From Bog-950 sp964620645 (lineage in GTDB: Bacteria > Bacteroidota > Bacteroidia > Chitinophagales > LD1): a DNA stretch of 64,000 bases. Shown one piece after another: positions 7,722-17,070 of this stretch. The DNA lies in the NCBI GenBank assembly GCA_964620645.1, contig CAZUHU010000002.1, positions 1 to 64,000 of the forward strand, read 5' to 3'. Numbering within the stretch: position 1 is the first letter of the stretch; each line of letters starts with the position of its first letter. Under the pieces are notes generated by a model. The model was given only the letters and a program-made list of their open reading frames with translations. It was not told where the DNA came from and made no database searches. Made by a program: the position numbers and the translations under genes.

Positions 7722-9479
7722 ATGAAAACAATGAAAGTTCTTTTACCGCTGTTATTGATATGGATGGCAAGCGGTAACCTATCCGCACAGTGTACTGCCA
7801 GCTTTTGGGTTTCTAATAGCGGCCTGGGCGATTATTCTTTTTGGCCGCAATTCAGCGACTCATCAATGCAGGCAAGCCAGGTTTACTGGGATTTTGGCGA
7901 TGGCGACACTGCCCACAGCTACCAGGCCACGCATCATTACCAGGCATCAGGCGCCTACGTTGTTTGTATGTATTACCAGGGAATTGCCTGTTCGGGCTCC
8001 TACTGTGATACCATTGCTGTTGATGTGTGCAGCATGAACGGTTTGAGCATTCACTATATCAACAACGGGCCAATAGTTGAATACTATATCTCGGGGGTTG
8101 CTTATTGGCCAAACTTGAATCATGCATGGACTTTTCCGGGAGGGAGCATTTCATCTTCAACCCAGGAAAATCCACAATTGGTGTACGCGCAATCAGGCGA
8201 TTATGAGGTTTGCGTAACGGTTGATAACGGAGGCAATTGCAGCAATAGTGTATGTGATACTGTTACCCTGGACATCTCAAATTATGTGCCTTGTAATGCA
8301 AAATTTACCTGGCAGCAGAATCTGTACTCCTTAGATGTGTTGTTTACACAGCTCGATTCATCAGGATTTATGGAAAACTACACTTGGTATTTTGGCGATG
8401 ATTCAGTTGGTCATGAAGCGCCGGCCTTGTATCACACCTATGATACAATCGGGGCATTCAATGTTTGCCTGGTTAGCCAGGATATAAGTGGCTGTTATGA
8501 TTCTATTTGCAATACGGTTATCGTAAACCTGCCGCAACCTGTACCGGTTTACCAGTGGCTTGCCGGTAGGGTTTATACCGGAGCCACGGCGGCCTGCAAT
8601 GCAGAAGTATACTTGATAAAGGAAGATACCAGCGGACACCTGGCGCTGATTGGCACCTATAATGTAACAGAAGACACCGTACAATACTGCGGGCAATATG
8701 GTTTTTATGTGCAGGAAGGGGAGTACTATGTAAAGGCGGCCCTTACTGATTCCAGTGCAGATTATGCTAATTACCTGCCCACCTATTATGGTGATGAGTT
8801 GAATTGGGCAAATGCTACACTTATTAACCTGAATGCTACTATAACCAATGCTGACATCAATTTGATTGCAGGAACAAATCCCGGTGGGCCCGGTTTTGTT
8901 GGTGGATGGGTTAGCCAGGGTGCAGGACTAAGCATTGCGCAAAACAATAACGACCGTGCTGCCGGAGACCCATTGCCCGGAGTCCAAATAAACCTGCTGA
9001 CCGACGCCGATATGCCTGTTGCTTATACGTATAGTGATGCGAACGGACACTTTACATTCGGCAACCTGGCATTAGGCTCTTATAAAGTATATGCTGAAGC
9101 GCTGAATAAAACACCGGTACCATTGAATCTGACTCTGACCCAAAACAATCCCACAGTTGATGATGTACTGGTAGAGATAAACAGCGATAGCGCCGTTAGT
9201 ACCGGTATTGCTGATTGGGATGCACTTTATGTTGAGGGCATAACCCCTAATCCTACTAAAGACCAAACAACAATTGTTGTTTCAGTTAAACAGGCTGCCG
9301 AAGCAGAGCTGCTGCTTAGCGATGTTAGTGGCCGCATTATACAACAGAGGAAGCTGCAATTAAACGAAGGGAGGAACACCCTTGTAATTAAATTAAACGA
9401 TGAAGCCGCAGGTATTTACTACCTGCACCTACAGGGCAGGAGTGCAAACAGAACACTGAAACTGGTTAAAACGCAATAA
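7722..9479 (+). CDS. Large secreted PKD-domain protein with T9SS sorting domain
   Basis: A surface or secreted protein of about 585 aa. The frame extends back to 7665, but ATG 7722 gives a proper signal peptide (MKTMKVLLPLLLIWMASGNLSAQ). Three PKD-like repeats follow, each with the hallmark WDFGDG or WYFGDD plus HxY and paired Cys residues (about 24-105, 105-185, 190-270). Next comes a linker and a carboxypeptidase regulatory-like/SdrB-type beta-sandwich (about 400-490, DPLPGVQINLL..DANGHFTFGNL), then a type A T9SS sorting domain (SDVSGRIIQQRKLQL..GIYYLHLQG) ending KLVKTQ. Probably a matrix or adhesion protein; no catalytic domain is visible. A strong terminator follows. Confidence 0.88.
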   Translation: MKTMKVLLPLLLIWMASGNLSAQCTASFWVSNSGLGDYSFWPQFSDSSMQASQVYWDFGDGDTAHSYQATHHYQASGAYVVCMYYQGIACSGSYCDTIAVDVCSMNGLSIHYINNGPIVEYYISGVAYWPNLNHAWTFPGGSISSSTQENPQLVYAQSGDYEVCVTVDNGGNCSNSVCDTVTLDISNYVPCNAKFTWQQNLYSLDVLFTQLDSSGFMENYTWYFGDDSVGHEAPALYHTYDTIGAFNVCLVSQDISGCYDSICNTVIVNLPQPVPVYQWLAGRVYTGATAACNAEVYLIKEDTSGHLALIGTYNVTEDTVQYCGQYGFYVQEGEYYVKAALTDSSADYANYLPTYYGDELNWANATLINLNATITNADINLIAGTNPGGPGFVGGWVSQGAGLSIAQNNNDRAAGDPLPGVQINLLTDADMPVAYTYSDANGHFTFGNLALGSYKVYAEALNKTPVPLNLTLTQNNPTVDDVLVEINSDSAVSTGIADWDALYVEGITPNPTKDQTTIVVSVKQAAEAELLLSDVSGRIIQQRKLQLNEGRNTLVIKLNDEAAGIYYLHLQGRSANRTLKLVKTQ

Positions 9480-9504
9480 TACTTACCCGTGCTTGGGTAT
9501 ACAG

Positions 9505-9541
9505 GCCTGTTCCCTTTGCTGGGAATGGGCTTTTGTTTTTT
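9505..9541 (+). terminator. Intrinsic terminator after the PKD/T9SS protein
   Basis: GCCTGTTCCC (9505-9514) pairs with GGGAATGGGC (9521-9530), including two G-U pairs, followed by TTTTGTTTTTT. Confidence 0.8.
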
Positions 9542-9688
9542 AGAGACACAGGTTATGCCGTTGGAATGTCATATACCGATTTTTGCAGAAGCTGCGTTAT
9601 ATGCTAAATCGCGTCATAAATGGGTCATATTTCCGCTGTGTGTCAGAAAACTGTAGAAGCAGTTCAGACCGCCCTTTCAAAAAGTTTG

Positions 9689-9720
9689 TAAAATTGTGTT
9701 TCCGGCTTAAACCTGCCGGC
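9689..9720 (+). promoter_or_regulatory. -7-like box TAAAATTG followed by a GCCGGCTTAA-type hairpin
   Basis: TAAAATTG (9689-9696) is one base from TAnnTTTG. It is followed by CCGGC (9702-9706) pairing with GCCGG (9715-9719). Both the hairpin and the AAAGAACT sequence after it recur in the helicase leader at 1291-1326. This would be the promoter and leader of the gene at 9747. The remainder of 9480-9746 holds nothing else I can name. Confidence 0.4.
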
Positions 9721-9746
9721 TAATCAGCGTTCAAAGAACTACCATT

Positions 9747-10973
9747 ATGAATAAATTACTTGCAGCAATCCTGTTTTTTACTGTTAGTGCGGCCGCCGCC
9801 CAGGACAATATTTTGTTTAAAGCCTATGTGTTTGATAAGGACACCAAACAGCCATTGGAGTTAGCGGCCGCTCATATTAAGGGAACGCAATTAGGTGGTG
9901 TTACGGATAACTACGGGTATGTAGAGGTGCCGATGCCGAAGGTAAATCTTAAAGACTCTATATTATTTACCTATATAGGTTACGAACCCAGCGGAATATT
10001 AGTGCCGGGTTACGATAGTAAGGATACTGTGCGTATTTACCTGTCTTCAGGATCGGTGGTTACCAAAGAGGCCGTTATTACTGCCTTAAACGCCAAAGGT
10101 GTTTTGATAAAGGCTATAGATAACATGAAGGCAAACCTGCTTACCGACTCAATGATAGCTACAGGCTTTTACAGGCAATATCATGAAGAAAACGGAAAAT
10201 ATGTGCGCCTGATTGAAGCTGATGTAAGTGTGGCCTTTAATACAAAAAGTATTTATCAGTACTCCTTTCATGAAAGCCTTAAGGTAAATAAGGAACGCCG
10301 TAGTGAGAACTATGAAACCAATGGAGATGTGCACGGCGACCACCTGGTGGACCTGCTGAAAGAGAACCCATACAGTTACAACAAAAACAACTTTTTGGAT
10401 AAGAAGAAGCTGGACTTTTATTCTCCAAAGTTTGTAGAGGAAAATAACCTGGAGTATGTGATTAGCGTACAATACAAGGAAGCCAGCAGTGCCAAACTTG
10501 AGAACGCTAAGCTTTGGGTTGCTAAAGAAACGTATGCTATCACCAAAATAGAAGTGGAGAAGTTTCCTAACCCGTATTATGTAAGAACCCGTTATGCTAA
10601 TGACAGCCGATGGAAACTGGTTAACGAAACTGACGTTATACGTACGGAGATGGTGAACGGCAAGTATGTAGTAAGTTCAATAGAACGTACATATAACCAC
10701 CACGTTATAAATAAAACCACAGGCAACGTAGATTACGTGGTAGAGGAAAGCTTTGAAATTTATTTTCAGAATTATGATACCGAGAATGTGGGTGCGAAGT
10801 TAAAGAATGGCTATGCCGCCTTTTCCGATCTATATACCACGAAGTACAAATACGATTCTAAGTTTTGGGATAACTATGAGCCGGTGAGCGACTATGAACT
10901 GGATGAGGATATAGTTAAGGACCTGGAACACGCCAAAAAACTGGACGCCCAGTTTGTGGAGGCCGGCAAGTAG
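9747..10973 (+). CDS. Exported carboxypeptidase-regulatory-like domain protein, function unknown
   Basis: A 408-aa protein with a signal peptide (MNKLLAAILFFTVSAAAAQ). Residues about 22-105 are a CarboxypepD_reg-like beta-sandwich (KAYVFDKDTKQPLELAAAHIKGTQLGGVTDNYGYVEV..SILFTYIGYE), the domain found at the N-terminus of many TonB-dependent receptors. Here it is followed not by plug and barrel but by about 290 residues rich in beta strands with many Tyr/Asn/Lys (FYRQYHEENGKYVRLIEADVSV, LWVAKETYAITKIEVEKF). That layout is common in uncharacterised Bacteroidota envelope proteins; periplasmic or outer-membrane location is inferred. It converges on the hydrolase gene. Confidence 0.82.
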   Translation: MNKLLAAILFFTVSAAAAQDNILFKAYVFDKDTKQPLELAAAHIKGTQLGGVTDNYGYVEVPMPKVNLKDSILFTYIGYEPSGILVPGYDSKDTVRIYLSSGSVVTKEAVITALNAKGVLIKAIDNMKANLLTDSMIATGFYRQYHEENGKYVRLIEADVSVAFNTKSIYQYSFHESLKVNKERRSENYETNGDVHGDHLVDLLKENPYSYNKNNFLDKKKLDFYSPKFVEENNLEYVISVQYKEASSAKLENAKLWVAKETYAITKIEVEKFPNPYYVRTRYANDSRWKLVNETDVIRTEMVNGKYVVSSIERTYNHHVINKTTGNVDYVVEESFEIYFQNYDTENVGAKLKNGYAAFSDLYTTKYKYDSKFWDNYEPVSDYELDEDIVKDLEHAKKLDAQFVEAGK

Positions 10974-10994
10974 CCTAGTGGTTGCGTAGCAGAT

Positions 10995-11678
10995 TTAAAC
11001 GAAGAAACTTTCAATCTCCGCTTGCAGTAACGCCTGCGGTACTTTATCAATAGGATGAAGAACCCCCTGGTACGTTTTGAAAGTGGAATTCTTCAAGAGG
11101 CGGTGTACATATTCTGTTTCTTCAGCAGTAACCATATTATCATTGTCGCCACGGGTAAGTAAAACCGTATTGCCAAGTTGAATAAAGTCCTGATTGGTTA
11201 AATGCGTGTGGGCCAGATCGCGCATAAGAGCGGCGGTTTTAGTCATTACACTTTTCCACTCATGCTCGCCATGTAGCTGCGCCAATGCTTGTGCGAAGGC
11301 CGGAACCTTCTCTACTATTTTTTCGGGGTTAAGCAGTTTTATTTCGCGTTCGGCTTCTTCCTCATTCCACTTCAATTTAGTGCCCAGGGTAAATATTCTG
11401 CCTATGCGGTCCGGATAAAAACGGGCCATCCATAAAGCTACATATCCCCCCATGCTGTAACCAAATACATCAATGGTCTTAATATAATTTTCGTTCATCC
11501 AGTCTAACACCTCATGGCAGAAGTTTTGGATGGTAAAAGCATGGTGATGTGAAGGGCGGCGGCCATGGCCGGAGAAGTTAAAGGTGTGAACCTTGAATTG
11601 AGTGCTGAGTGCGGTTTGTAAACCGTCAAACTGGTCCTTTGAACCAAGTGCGCCATGCAATAGCAGTATCTCCTTCAT
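10995..11678 (-). CDS. Alpha/beta-fold hydrolase
   Basis: A 227-aa cytoplasmic serine hydrolase. LLLHGALG forms the oxyanion region, FSGHGRRP follows the second strand, and the nucleophile elbow is GYSMGG with Ser75. The acid is the Asp in TRGDNDNMV (near 183) and the base is the His in VLHPIDK (near 207), so the triad is complete. The size and motifs fit the esterase/lipase group that also contains MenH- and BioH-like enzymes; the substrate cannot be assigned. It stands alone between convergent and divergent neighbours. Confidence 0.88.
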   Translation of the reverse strand: MKEILLLHGALGSKDQFDGLQTALSTQFKVHTFNFSGHGRRPSHHHAFTIQNFCHEVLDWMNENYIKTIDVFGYSMGGYVALWMARFYPDRIGRIFTLGTKLKWNEEEAEREIKLLNPEKIVEKVPAFAQALAQLHGEHEWKSVMTKTAALMRDLAHTHLTNQDFIQLGNTVLLTRGDNDNMVTAEETEYVHRLLKNSTFKTYQGVLHPIDKVPQALLQAEIESFFV

Positions 11679-11808
11679 GTTACTAATATAGGGCGAAACT
11701 ACTGGTTATTAAATCATTGGGGCACTGATGTTATTCAGGGGGCGTAACCGGGCTTTTTGTTTTAGTAATAATTTGGGCATCTTAGAGTTATCTATATAAG
11801 TAGAGCGT

Positions 11809-12267
11809 ATGTTCCCCCTGACAACCAATACTTATCCTCAAAGCTTTTTGCGCGCACTATTTTGTGCCGGTTTAATGCTGTTTGCCGTTGCTGCTACTAA
11901 TGCCCAGGTGCCCGACTATATCATGCAATCCTCTGATGGGGCTTTTGTGTTGGAGGTTTATCGTTCCGGCAACAGTGTAAAGGTGATGGTGCAGATGAGT
12001 GAGCCTGCAGAGTACAGTTATGTAACCATTGAACGCAGCCTTGACGACTTAAACAGTTTCAGCCAATGTAAATATTTTGTACCGGCACAGGAAAAGACCT
12101 TGCATGGCGCTATTGTCAAGGATGATGTTTATGCAATAAGCAGTTCTAAGGATATGTATTACAGGATTAAGACTGTAAGCAAAGACGGCGTTAGCCGCAC
12201 CTACCCACCGGTGCGTTTACCCGCTCCGGGCACTGAAGAGGAAACCGTGGCCCGTTTACCAAAATAA
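11809..12267 (+). CDS. Small secreted protein, solitary fibronectin-like domain
   Basis: A 152-aa exported protein. The signal peptide is unusually long at the N-side (about 33 residues, cleaved after TNAQ). The mature part carries VTIERSLDDLNSF and DMYYRIKTVSKDGVSRTYPPVRL, the pattern of the fibronectin-like module that normally sits just before a T9SS sorting domain in large Bacteroidota surface proteins. Here the module stands alone and no sorting domain follows. A structural role is likely but unproven. The stop lies 1 bp from the end of the convergent aminopeptidase gene. Confidence 0.75.
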   Translation: MFPLTTNTYPQSFLRALFCAGLMLFAVAATNAQVPDYIMQSSDGAFVLEVYRSGNSVKVMVQMSEPAEYSYVTIERSLDDLNSFSQCKYFVPAQEKTLHGAIVKDDVYAISSSKDMYYRIKTVSKDGVSRTYPPVRLPAPGTEEETVARLPK

Positions 12268-12268
12268 G

Positions 12269-14896
12269 TTAGTGGGCAGCTTTGTCCTGTTCCGCTTTTT
12301 GGGCCAGGTGGTCCACCCCTTCTTTTACCGCAGAGATGATAGTGTCGTATTCTGCTATTTTTTCCTGCAGGTTTAGTTTGGCCGTTTGTCCTTCTTCTTT
12401 AGAGAGGTCAGCCTGCGCGCGTTTCTTCTTCTCTTCAAACGATTTTGCAATGCGCTTTAAAGAGCCCTTAGCAGCGGCCTGCATATAGTGGCCCTCCAGT
12501 TTTAAACCGAGCTCCTCAATACTTTTTGCGCCTTTAAGCACAACGTTCTTATCCATACGGGTAAGAAAATTGGCATAATAGTAAAACATATAGTATTGGG
12601 TAAAGCCATCGGTGGTTCTCAGTTTATCTTCAAAGTAATCCTGGTAGCCGGCATCACCTTCGCGTGCATAAACATCGGCCACTGCGGTTTGCATGTCCAT
12701 TGTTTTGTTGTTTTCAAACTGCTTAGCGTAAGTCATTGCCTTTTTAGAGTCCTGCTCATTTAAGGCCTTAAGGGCCGCAGCTACTACCAGGTAGGAACTA
12801 TCGCCCACGGCAGTTTCGAAAAGCGCTACATATTTAGAGGCCGCGGTGCTTTTGCTAAGTCTTTCGATAGCCGCTGTGCGTACTTCGCTTTGCTTATCGT
12901 TACGTGCAAGACCTTCGATGGTGGAAAGCAGTGCGTCTTTATCGTTGCCGGAAAGATCAACCTCTTCCACCGCAATTTTGCGCAGGTAGAAGAAAGAATC
13001 GTTCAACGCCATTGCAACCGCTTCTTTGGCAGACGGAAAGGTTTTTTGTGTATCAACCAAGGCAACAAGGGCTTCGTAACGCTGCAGGAATGAAGGGGCA
13101 TTTTTGTATTGGAAGGCATAATTATCAATGGACTTATTCTCTGTTTTTTCGCAAAGCACCACGCGGTTAGCATCCGCGTCAATTAACAGAGGTGTTCCGG
13201 TTGTTTTGAAAGAAAACTTCTGTTCTTTTTTAGTCAACTGAATATCATAGGTGCTCTTGTATTTACCACCTGTAGATGCCCCGGCATACCAAACATCAAC
13301 TTTCATAGGCAATACATACACCTGGCCTTTCTCAACATTGTGTTTCTGGCTGATGGTTACATAGGCACTATCAGCATCGTAACTGTACTTTATATCCAGT
13401 ATAGGATGGCCGGAGGAAAGAAACCACTCGTTAAAAAACCAGTTCATATCGCGGCCGGTTACTTCTTCAAAAGCGAGGCGTAGTTGGTGTATCTCTACAT
13501 TCTTGAACTGGTTGGTTTTTAGGTAAAGCTCAAGGGATTTAAAGAAAGCCTCATCGCCAACAATGTTTCGCAGATAGTGGAGCAGCAGGCCGCCTTTTTC
13601 GTAACTGTGACGGTCAAACATGTCTTCGCGGTCGTTATAATAAAAACGGATGAGGTCCACGTTTTTGTCCGCAGACTCTTCCATGTACTTTTCGTAGTTG
13701 TCCCACAGCTTGTAGTCGGCATATGTTTTACCGTATTTATGTTCGTTCCACAGGTACTCGCCATAAGTGGCAAATGATTCGTTAAGTGGAATGTTACTCC
13801 AGCTTTCTGTAGTAACCAGGTCGCCAAACCATTGGTGGAACAATTCATGCGACACTACATCTTCGTAGGTTTCATCCAGGCGTTCGCGCGAGTCGCGTTG
13901 AATAAAATCGCCGTGCAGGGTTGCGGTAGTGTTTTCCATTGCACCACTTACGTAATCGCGAACAATTATCTGCGAGTATTTAGGCCATGGGTAATCGAAA
14001 CCCAGTTTTTGCGAGAAGAACTCAATCATTTCAGGCGTGTTACCGAAAATACCCTGGGCATCGTTGGTGTATTTCTTCTCTACGTAATAATCTACCGGAA
14101 TTTCGCGCCAACGGTCCTGCACAATAGCAAATTCGCCAACGGCCATCATTACCAGGTAGGGGGCGTGCGGCAAATCCATCTTCCAATAATCGGTTACAGT
14201 TCCGTTGCCATTATCAGTGCTTTGCACTAAAATGCCGTTGCTTAGAGAAACGTACTTTTTATCGTGCGTGATGTAAATCTCGTCCGTCATTTTCTGATCG
14301 GGCTTATCAATTGTGGGGAACCAACATGAGTTAGATTCGGTTTCCCCCTGTGTCCAAATCTGTATAGGCTTGGTTGAATCTTTACCTAAAGGGTTTATAA
14401 AATATAAGCCTTTGTCGCTGTTAATGGCCGCACTGCCGCCTGTTCTTCTTTCTTCAGGTTTGGCGGTATAATCTATATACACAGTAAGTTTTTCAGCGGC
14501 TTTGTATTCGCGGTCTAACTGAATTTTAAGCTGGAGCGAATCGTACGTATAGGTGAGTGGAACATAGGTGTTATCAGCTTTTACAAGGCTTACGGTGCGT
14601 ATATCAAATTGCTTGGCATCAAGCACCAGGGTGCTTTGCGGGTAGAAATGCGGCCGAAGGGTGATAAGCGCTTTACCAAACAGGTACTGCTTTTCATAAT
14701 CAAAGGATACTTTGAGGTTAGTGTGTATCAGATCAAAATCTTTAGTAGCGGAAGCGCGGTAAGGGTTCTCTCGCGATACGGTTACCGTAACGGTATCCAG
14801 GTTAACGCTAACACCATCTTTATTAAGTTTCTTGGTAGATGAACAGGAGGAAGCCATTGCAACAAGGGCAATAGCTACTAAAATACGTTGGAACAT
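12269..14896 (-). CDS. M1-family zinc aminopeptidase, lipoprotein
   Basis: An 875-aa metallo-aminopeptidase that removes N-terminal residues from peptides. The N-terminus is a lipoprotein signal with lipobox ASSC (Cys18). An N-terminal beta-saddle domain (about 40-235) leads to the thermolysin-like core with the exopeptidase motif GAMEN (318-322), the zinc site HELFH (350-354), the third ligand Glu in NESF (near 373) and the catalytic Tyr region HSYEKGG. The C-terminal 270 residues are helical with HEAT-like repeats. Everything needed for catalysis is present. Lipidation places it in the cell envelope. It has its own promoter and is separated from the upstream hydrolase gene by a terminator. 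Confidence 0.93.
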   Translation of the reverse strand: MFQRILVAIALVAMASSCSSTKKLNKDGVSVNLDTVTVTVSRENPYRASATKDFDLIHTNLKVSFDYEKQYLFGKALITLRPHFYPQSTLVLDAKQFDIRTVSLVKADNTYVPLTYTYDSLQLKIQLDREYKAAEKLTVYIDYTAKPEERRTGGSAAINSDKGLYFINPLGKDSTKPIQIWTQGETESNSCWFPTIDKPDQKMTDEIYITHDKKYVSLSNGILVQSTDNGNGTVTDYWKMDLPHAPYLVMMAVGEFAIVQDRWREIPVDYYVEKKYTNDAQGIFGNTPEMIEFFSQKLGFDYPWPKYSQIIVRDYVSGAMENTTATLHGDFIQRDSRERLDETYEDVVSHELFHQWFGDLVTTESWSNIPLNESFATYGEYLWNEHKYGKTYADYKLWDNYEKYMEESADKNVDLIRFYYNDREDMFDRHSYEKGGLLLHYLRNIVGDEAFFKSLELYLKTNQFKNVEIHQLRLAFEEVTGRDMNWFFNEWFLSSGHPILDIKYSYDADSAYVTISQKHNVEKGQVYVLPMKVDVWYAGASTGGKYKSTYDIQLTKKEQKFSFKTTGTPLLIDADANRVVLCEKTENKSIDNYAFQYKNAPSFLQRYEALVALVDTQKTFPSAKEAVAMALNDSFFYLRKIAVEEVDLSGNDKDALLSTIEGLARNDKQSEVRTAAIERLSKSTAASKYVALFETAVGDSSYLVVAAALKALNEQDSKKAMTYAKQFENNKTMDMQTAVADVYAREGDAGYQDYFEDKLRTTDGFTQYYMFYYYANFLTRMDKNVVLKGAKSIEELGLKLEGHYMQAAAKGSLKRIAKSFEEKKKRAQADLSKEEGQTAKLNLQEKIAEYDTIISAVKEGVDHLAQKAEQDKAAH

Positions 14897-14917
14897 TTGA
14901 TGAATTTAAAAGGGCGG

Positions 14918-14925
14918 TAAAGGTA
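14918..14925 (-). promoter_or_regulatory. -7 box TACCTTTA for the M1 aminopeptidase
   Basis: Read on the minus strand it differs from TAnnTTTG by one base. It ends 21 nt before the start codon at 14896. Confidence 0.4.
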
Positions 14926-15045
14926 ATAAACAGCCGCTATGTAAGTGGTTACGCTTATGGATTGTTTATTAAGGGCTGTTAAATGCAAGCTTATTTTACA
15001 AATAGATGACAGACTGGTAAAACTTACCACGGGCAACACCTATAA

Positions 15046-15094
15046 AAAGCAAAACTTCTTTCGTATACCTTTTACAGGGAGGCGAAAGAAGTTT
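15046..15094 (-). terminator. Intrinsic terminator downstream of the CocE/NonD hydrolase
   Basis: A perfect 12-bp inverted repeat, AAACTTCTTTCG (15052-15063) against CGAAAGAAGTTT (15083-15094). On the minus strand it is followed by a T-rich run (TTTTGCTTTTT). The rest of 14897-15112 holds only the aminopeptidase promoter. Confidence 0.75.
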
Positions 15095-15112
15095 AAAGAC
15101 TATAAAACGGCA

Positions 15113-16999
15113 TTATTTTACGAAAGGCAACTCTATGTATGCCGGTGAATCAGGTAAAATGCTGAACGTGAAATTTTCCGGTTTTTCCTGAGGGAAATCG
15201 AAATGGCCGGCATCTGCACCGGCAAAGGAGATGCGGATATGGTGACCCTCACCAAACAGGTACGAAATAGGCAGCAGGTCAAATTCCATTTCTATCACAT
15301 CTCCTTTGGTATAAGGTAAATTATCAGCCTGCAGGTAACTGTGGTCGGGGTAAGCTGTTTTATATACCCGGTCATCGGCCACTTTACGGCTACAGGCGCG
15401 CAGCATTCCCTCTGTAACGTAGGTCACCGAGCTATCGGGGCCAACATCTTCCAGGTAACAAAACAGGGTGGCATCGGCTGCATCGGCACTAAAGTTTACA
15501 TGTATTACAGGGTGCCCTGTAATTTCAGTGGCGGTGCTAAGCGGTGGTGAGTTAAAGCTCAAGAGATTGGCATCCTGCTGGCGGCGGTCTTCATAATGCG
15601 TGGGGCCGTTCATATATAAAGTGGTAACACTGTTCCAACGCGATGTTTTGCCGCTGGTGGCGGCGTAGCTAACCTTGTAGTTAAGTGTGCCGCTTTGCTG
15701 TTGAGCTGCGCTTGCCACTAAGGAATTATCGGATGAGAGGTAAAGGCGGGTTGCTTCTGTTTGCTTGGGCGGCCATGTGTTGCTTCTCTCCCACTTCTCT
15801 TTGCCCACAGTGTAATAGGTAATGGCCGGCTCTGCATCAATACCATTGGCAATGCCCTTAAGGTGGTAATCGAAAAAACGTAGCATTTCTGAGAGCACAT
15901 CTAGGTTAACTTCATTGCTTGCAGCAAAGGGGCTAACGTTATACTGTGGGCCGTGGTCCCATGGGCCGATGAGCACTTTTTCAGTATTGGATGTATTGAG
16001 GAAACCATCAGTACACGAACGAGCAAGGGCGCCATCATACCAACCACCAATACGATAGATGGGTGTACCTGAGGCTTCAATTTTATCGCGATAGTGGTGG
16101 ATGCTGAAGTTATCGGGCGCAGCGCCAAGGGTGGTATTTAAATCATCGCGGTAGCGCACGGTTTTTAAACCACTGAACACGTCAAAGTTCTTTTTATGGT
16201 GCATTAAGGCCAGCTTAAGTAGTGCCTTTTGCCTATCGCCCTTAACCGGTTGGGTGCCGGATAACATCCTCCATTTTTTAGTGAGCGGCTGAAAGTTATT
16301 GTTATCCAGGCAGCGGGTGGTTAACCCCCACACATCTACAAAAGGCCCCTGGCAAACGCCACCGGGGTACAGTATATCATTGTACAAATCAAAGATGTTG
16401 GAACGCGGTATGCAGGCCTTAACGTTCGGGTGTTGATTTACCAGCAACATTTCGGCGGTAGTACCAAGGTACGATACACCCGTAACACCAATGTTGCCAT
16501 CGCACCAGGTGCGGCTTACCAGCCAGTCCACAATTTCTTTACCGTCCGCAATTTCTTCCGGGCTAAACTCCATACGGCGCGTGCCGGTTGAGGCGCCCGT
16601 ACCCCGAACATCCACTATTACACAGGCATAACCGTGCGAGGTAAAGAACTCCACCTCTTTTTCCTTAACCACAGTTAGAATAGGATTTTTGAGAATGCTT
16701 AAAGGGAATTTTGCTTTTACGGAACGCACATAGCGCGTGAGGTAAAGTACGGCGGGTACCTTTTTGCCCTTCTCTAAGTTTTTGGGAAGAAACACATCTG
16801 CCGCCAGCAGAATGCTATCGTGCATGGGGATGTAGTAGGAGTTGTAATCGAAGCCGCGGTAGGCCGCCGTAGAATACCCTTTGTAAACGCCTACGTCGCT
16901 TACTTTAACAGGGGCTGAGCTTTTGTTCTTGTTTTTATCGCCGGCAAAGGCGGGCAGCAGGCATAGCAATGCCTGCAGAAAAAGTAGAATTTTTTTCAT
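15113..16999 (-). CDS. CocE/NonD-family (X-Pro dipeptidyl-peptidase-like) hydrolase, exported
   Basis: A 628-aa serine hydrolase. The frame is open to 17053, but ATG 16999 begins a typical signal peptide (MKKILLFLQALLCLLPAFAG), so I start there. Motifs of the S15/CocE fold: DVRGTGAST, nucleophile GVSYLG (Ser near 175), the acid region near GPWDHG (about 345), and a C-terminal jelly-roll beta-domain (from about 420; VHVNFSADAADATLFCYLEDV, GHHIRISFAGADAGHFDFP). Related enzymes cleave dipeptides after proline, glutaryl-7-ACA or ester substrates; the exact one cannot be told. It lies 71 bp downstream of the small exported gene, across a GC-rich palindromic segment. Confidence 0.88.
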   Translation of the reverse strand: MKKILLFLQALLCLLPAFAGDKNKNKSSAPVKVSDVGVYKGYSTAAYRGFDYNSYYIPMHDSILLAADVFLPKNLEKGKKVPAVLYLTRYVRSVKAKFPLSILKNPILTVVKEKEVEFFTSHGYACVIVDVRGTGASTGTRRMEFSPEEIADGKEIVDWLVSRTWCDGNIGVTGVSYLGTTAEMLLVNQHPNVKACIPRSNIFDLYNDILYPGGVCQGPFVDVWGLTTRCLDNNNFQPLTKKWRMLSGTQPVKGDRQKALLKLALMHHKKNFDVFSGLKTVRYRDDLNTTLGAAPDNFSIHHYRDKIEASGTPIYRIGGWYDGALARSCTDGFLNTSNTEKVLIGPWDHGPQYNVSPFAASNEVNLDVLSEMLRFFDYHLKGIANGIDAEPAITYYTVGKEKWERSNTWPPKQTEATRLYLSSDNSLVASAAQQQSGTLNYKVSYAATSGKTSRWNSVTTLYMNGPTHYEDRRQQDANLLSFNSPPLSTATEITGHPVIHVNFSADAADATLFCYLEDVGPDSSVTYVTEGMLRACSRKVADDRVYKTAYPDHSYLQADNLPYTKGDVIEMEFDLLPISYLFGEGHHIRISFAGADAGHFDFPQEKPENFTFSILPDSPAYIELPFVK

Positions 17000-17050
17000 G
17001 TGGGCAAGATTGGCCCGGGCCCACCCTCCTGTAAAGGAGAGCGGGTCAGG
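17000..17050. repeat. REP-like palindromic segment between two minus-strand genes
   Basis: It contains GTGGGC (17000-17005) against GCCCAC (17019-17024), the inner palindrome GGCCCGGGCC (17012-17021), and CTCCT (17026-17030) against AGGAG (17035-17039). On the minus strand the GTGGGC hairpin abuts the ATG at 16999. It could be a repeated extragenic palindrome or a structure controlling translation of the downstream gene. Confidence 0.45.
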
Positions 17051-17070
17051 CAATTATTTAAATAGGGGAA

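Noticed and set aside
14945..15148. A 67-codon plus-strand open frame between the aminopeptidase and CocE genes
   Set aside because: It overlaps the terminator stem at 15052-15094 and the end of the CocE/NonD gene, and shows no protein-like pattern.
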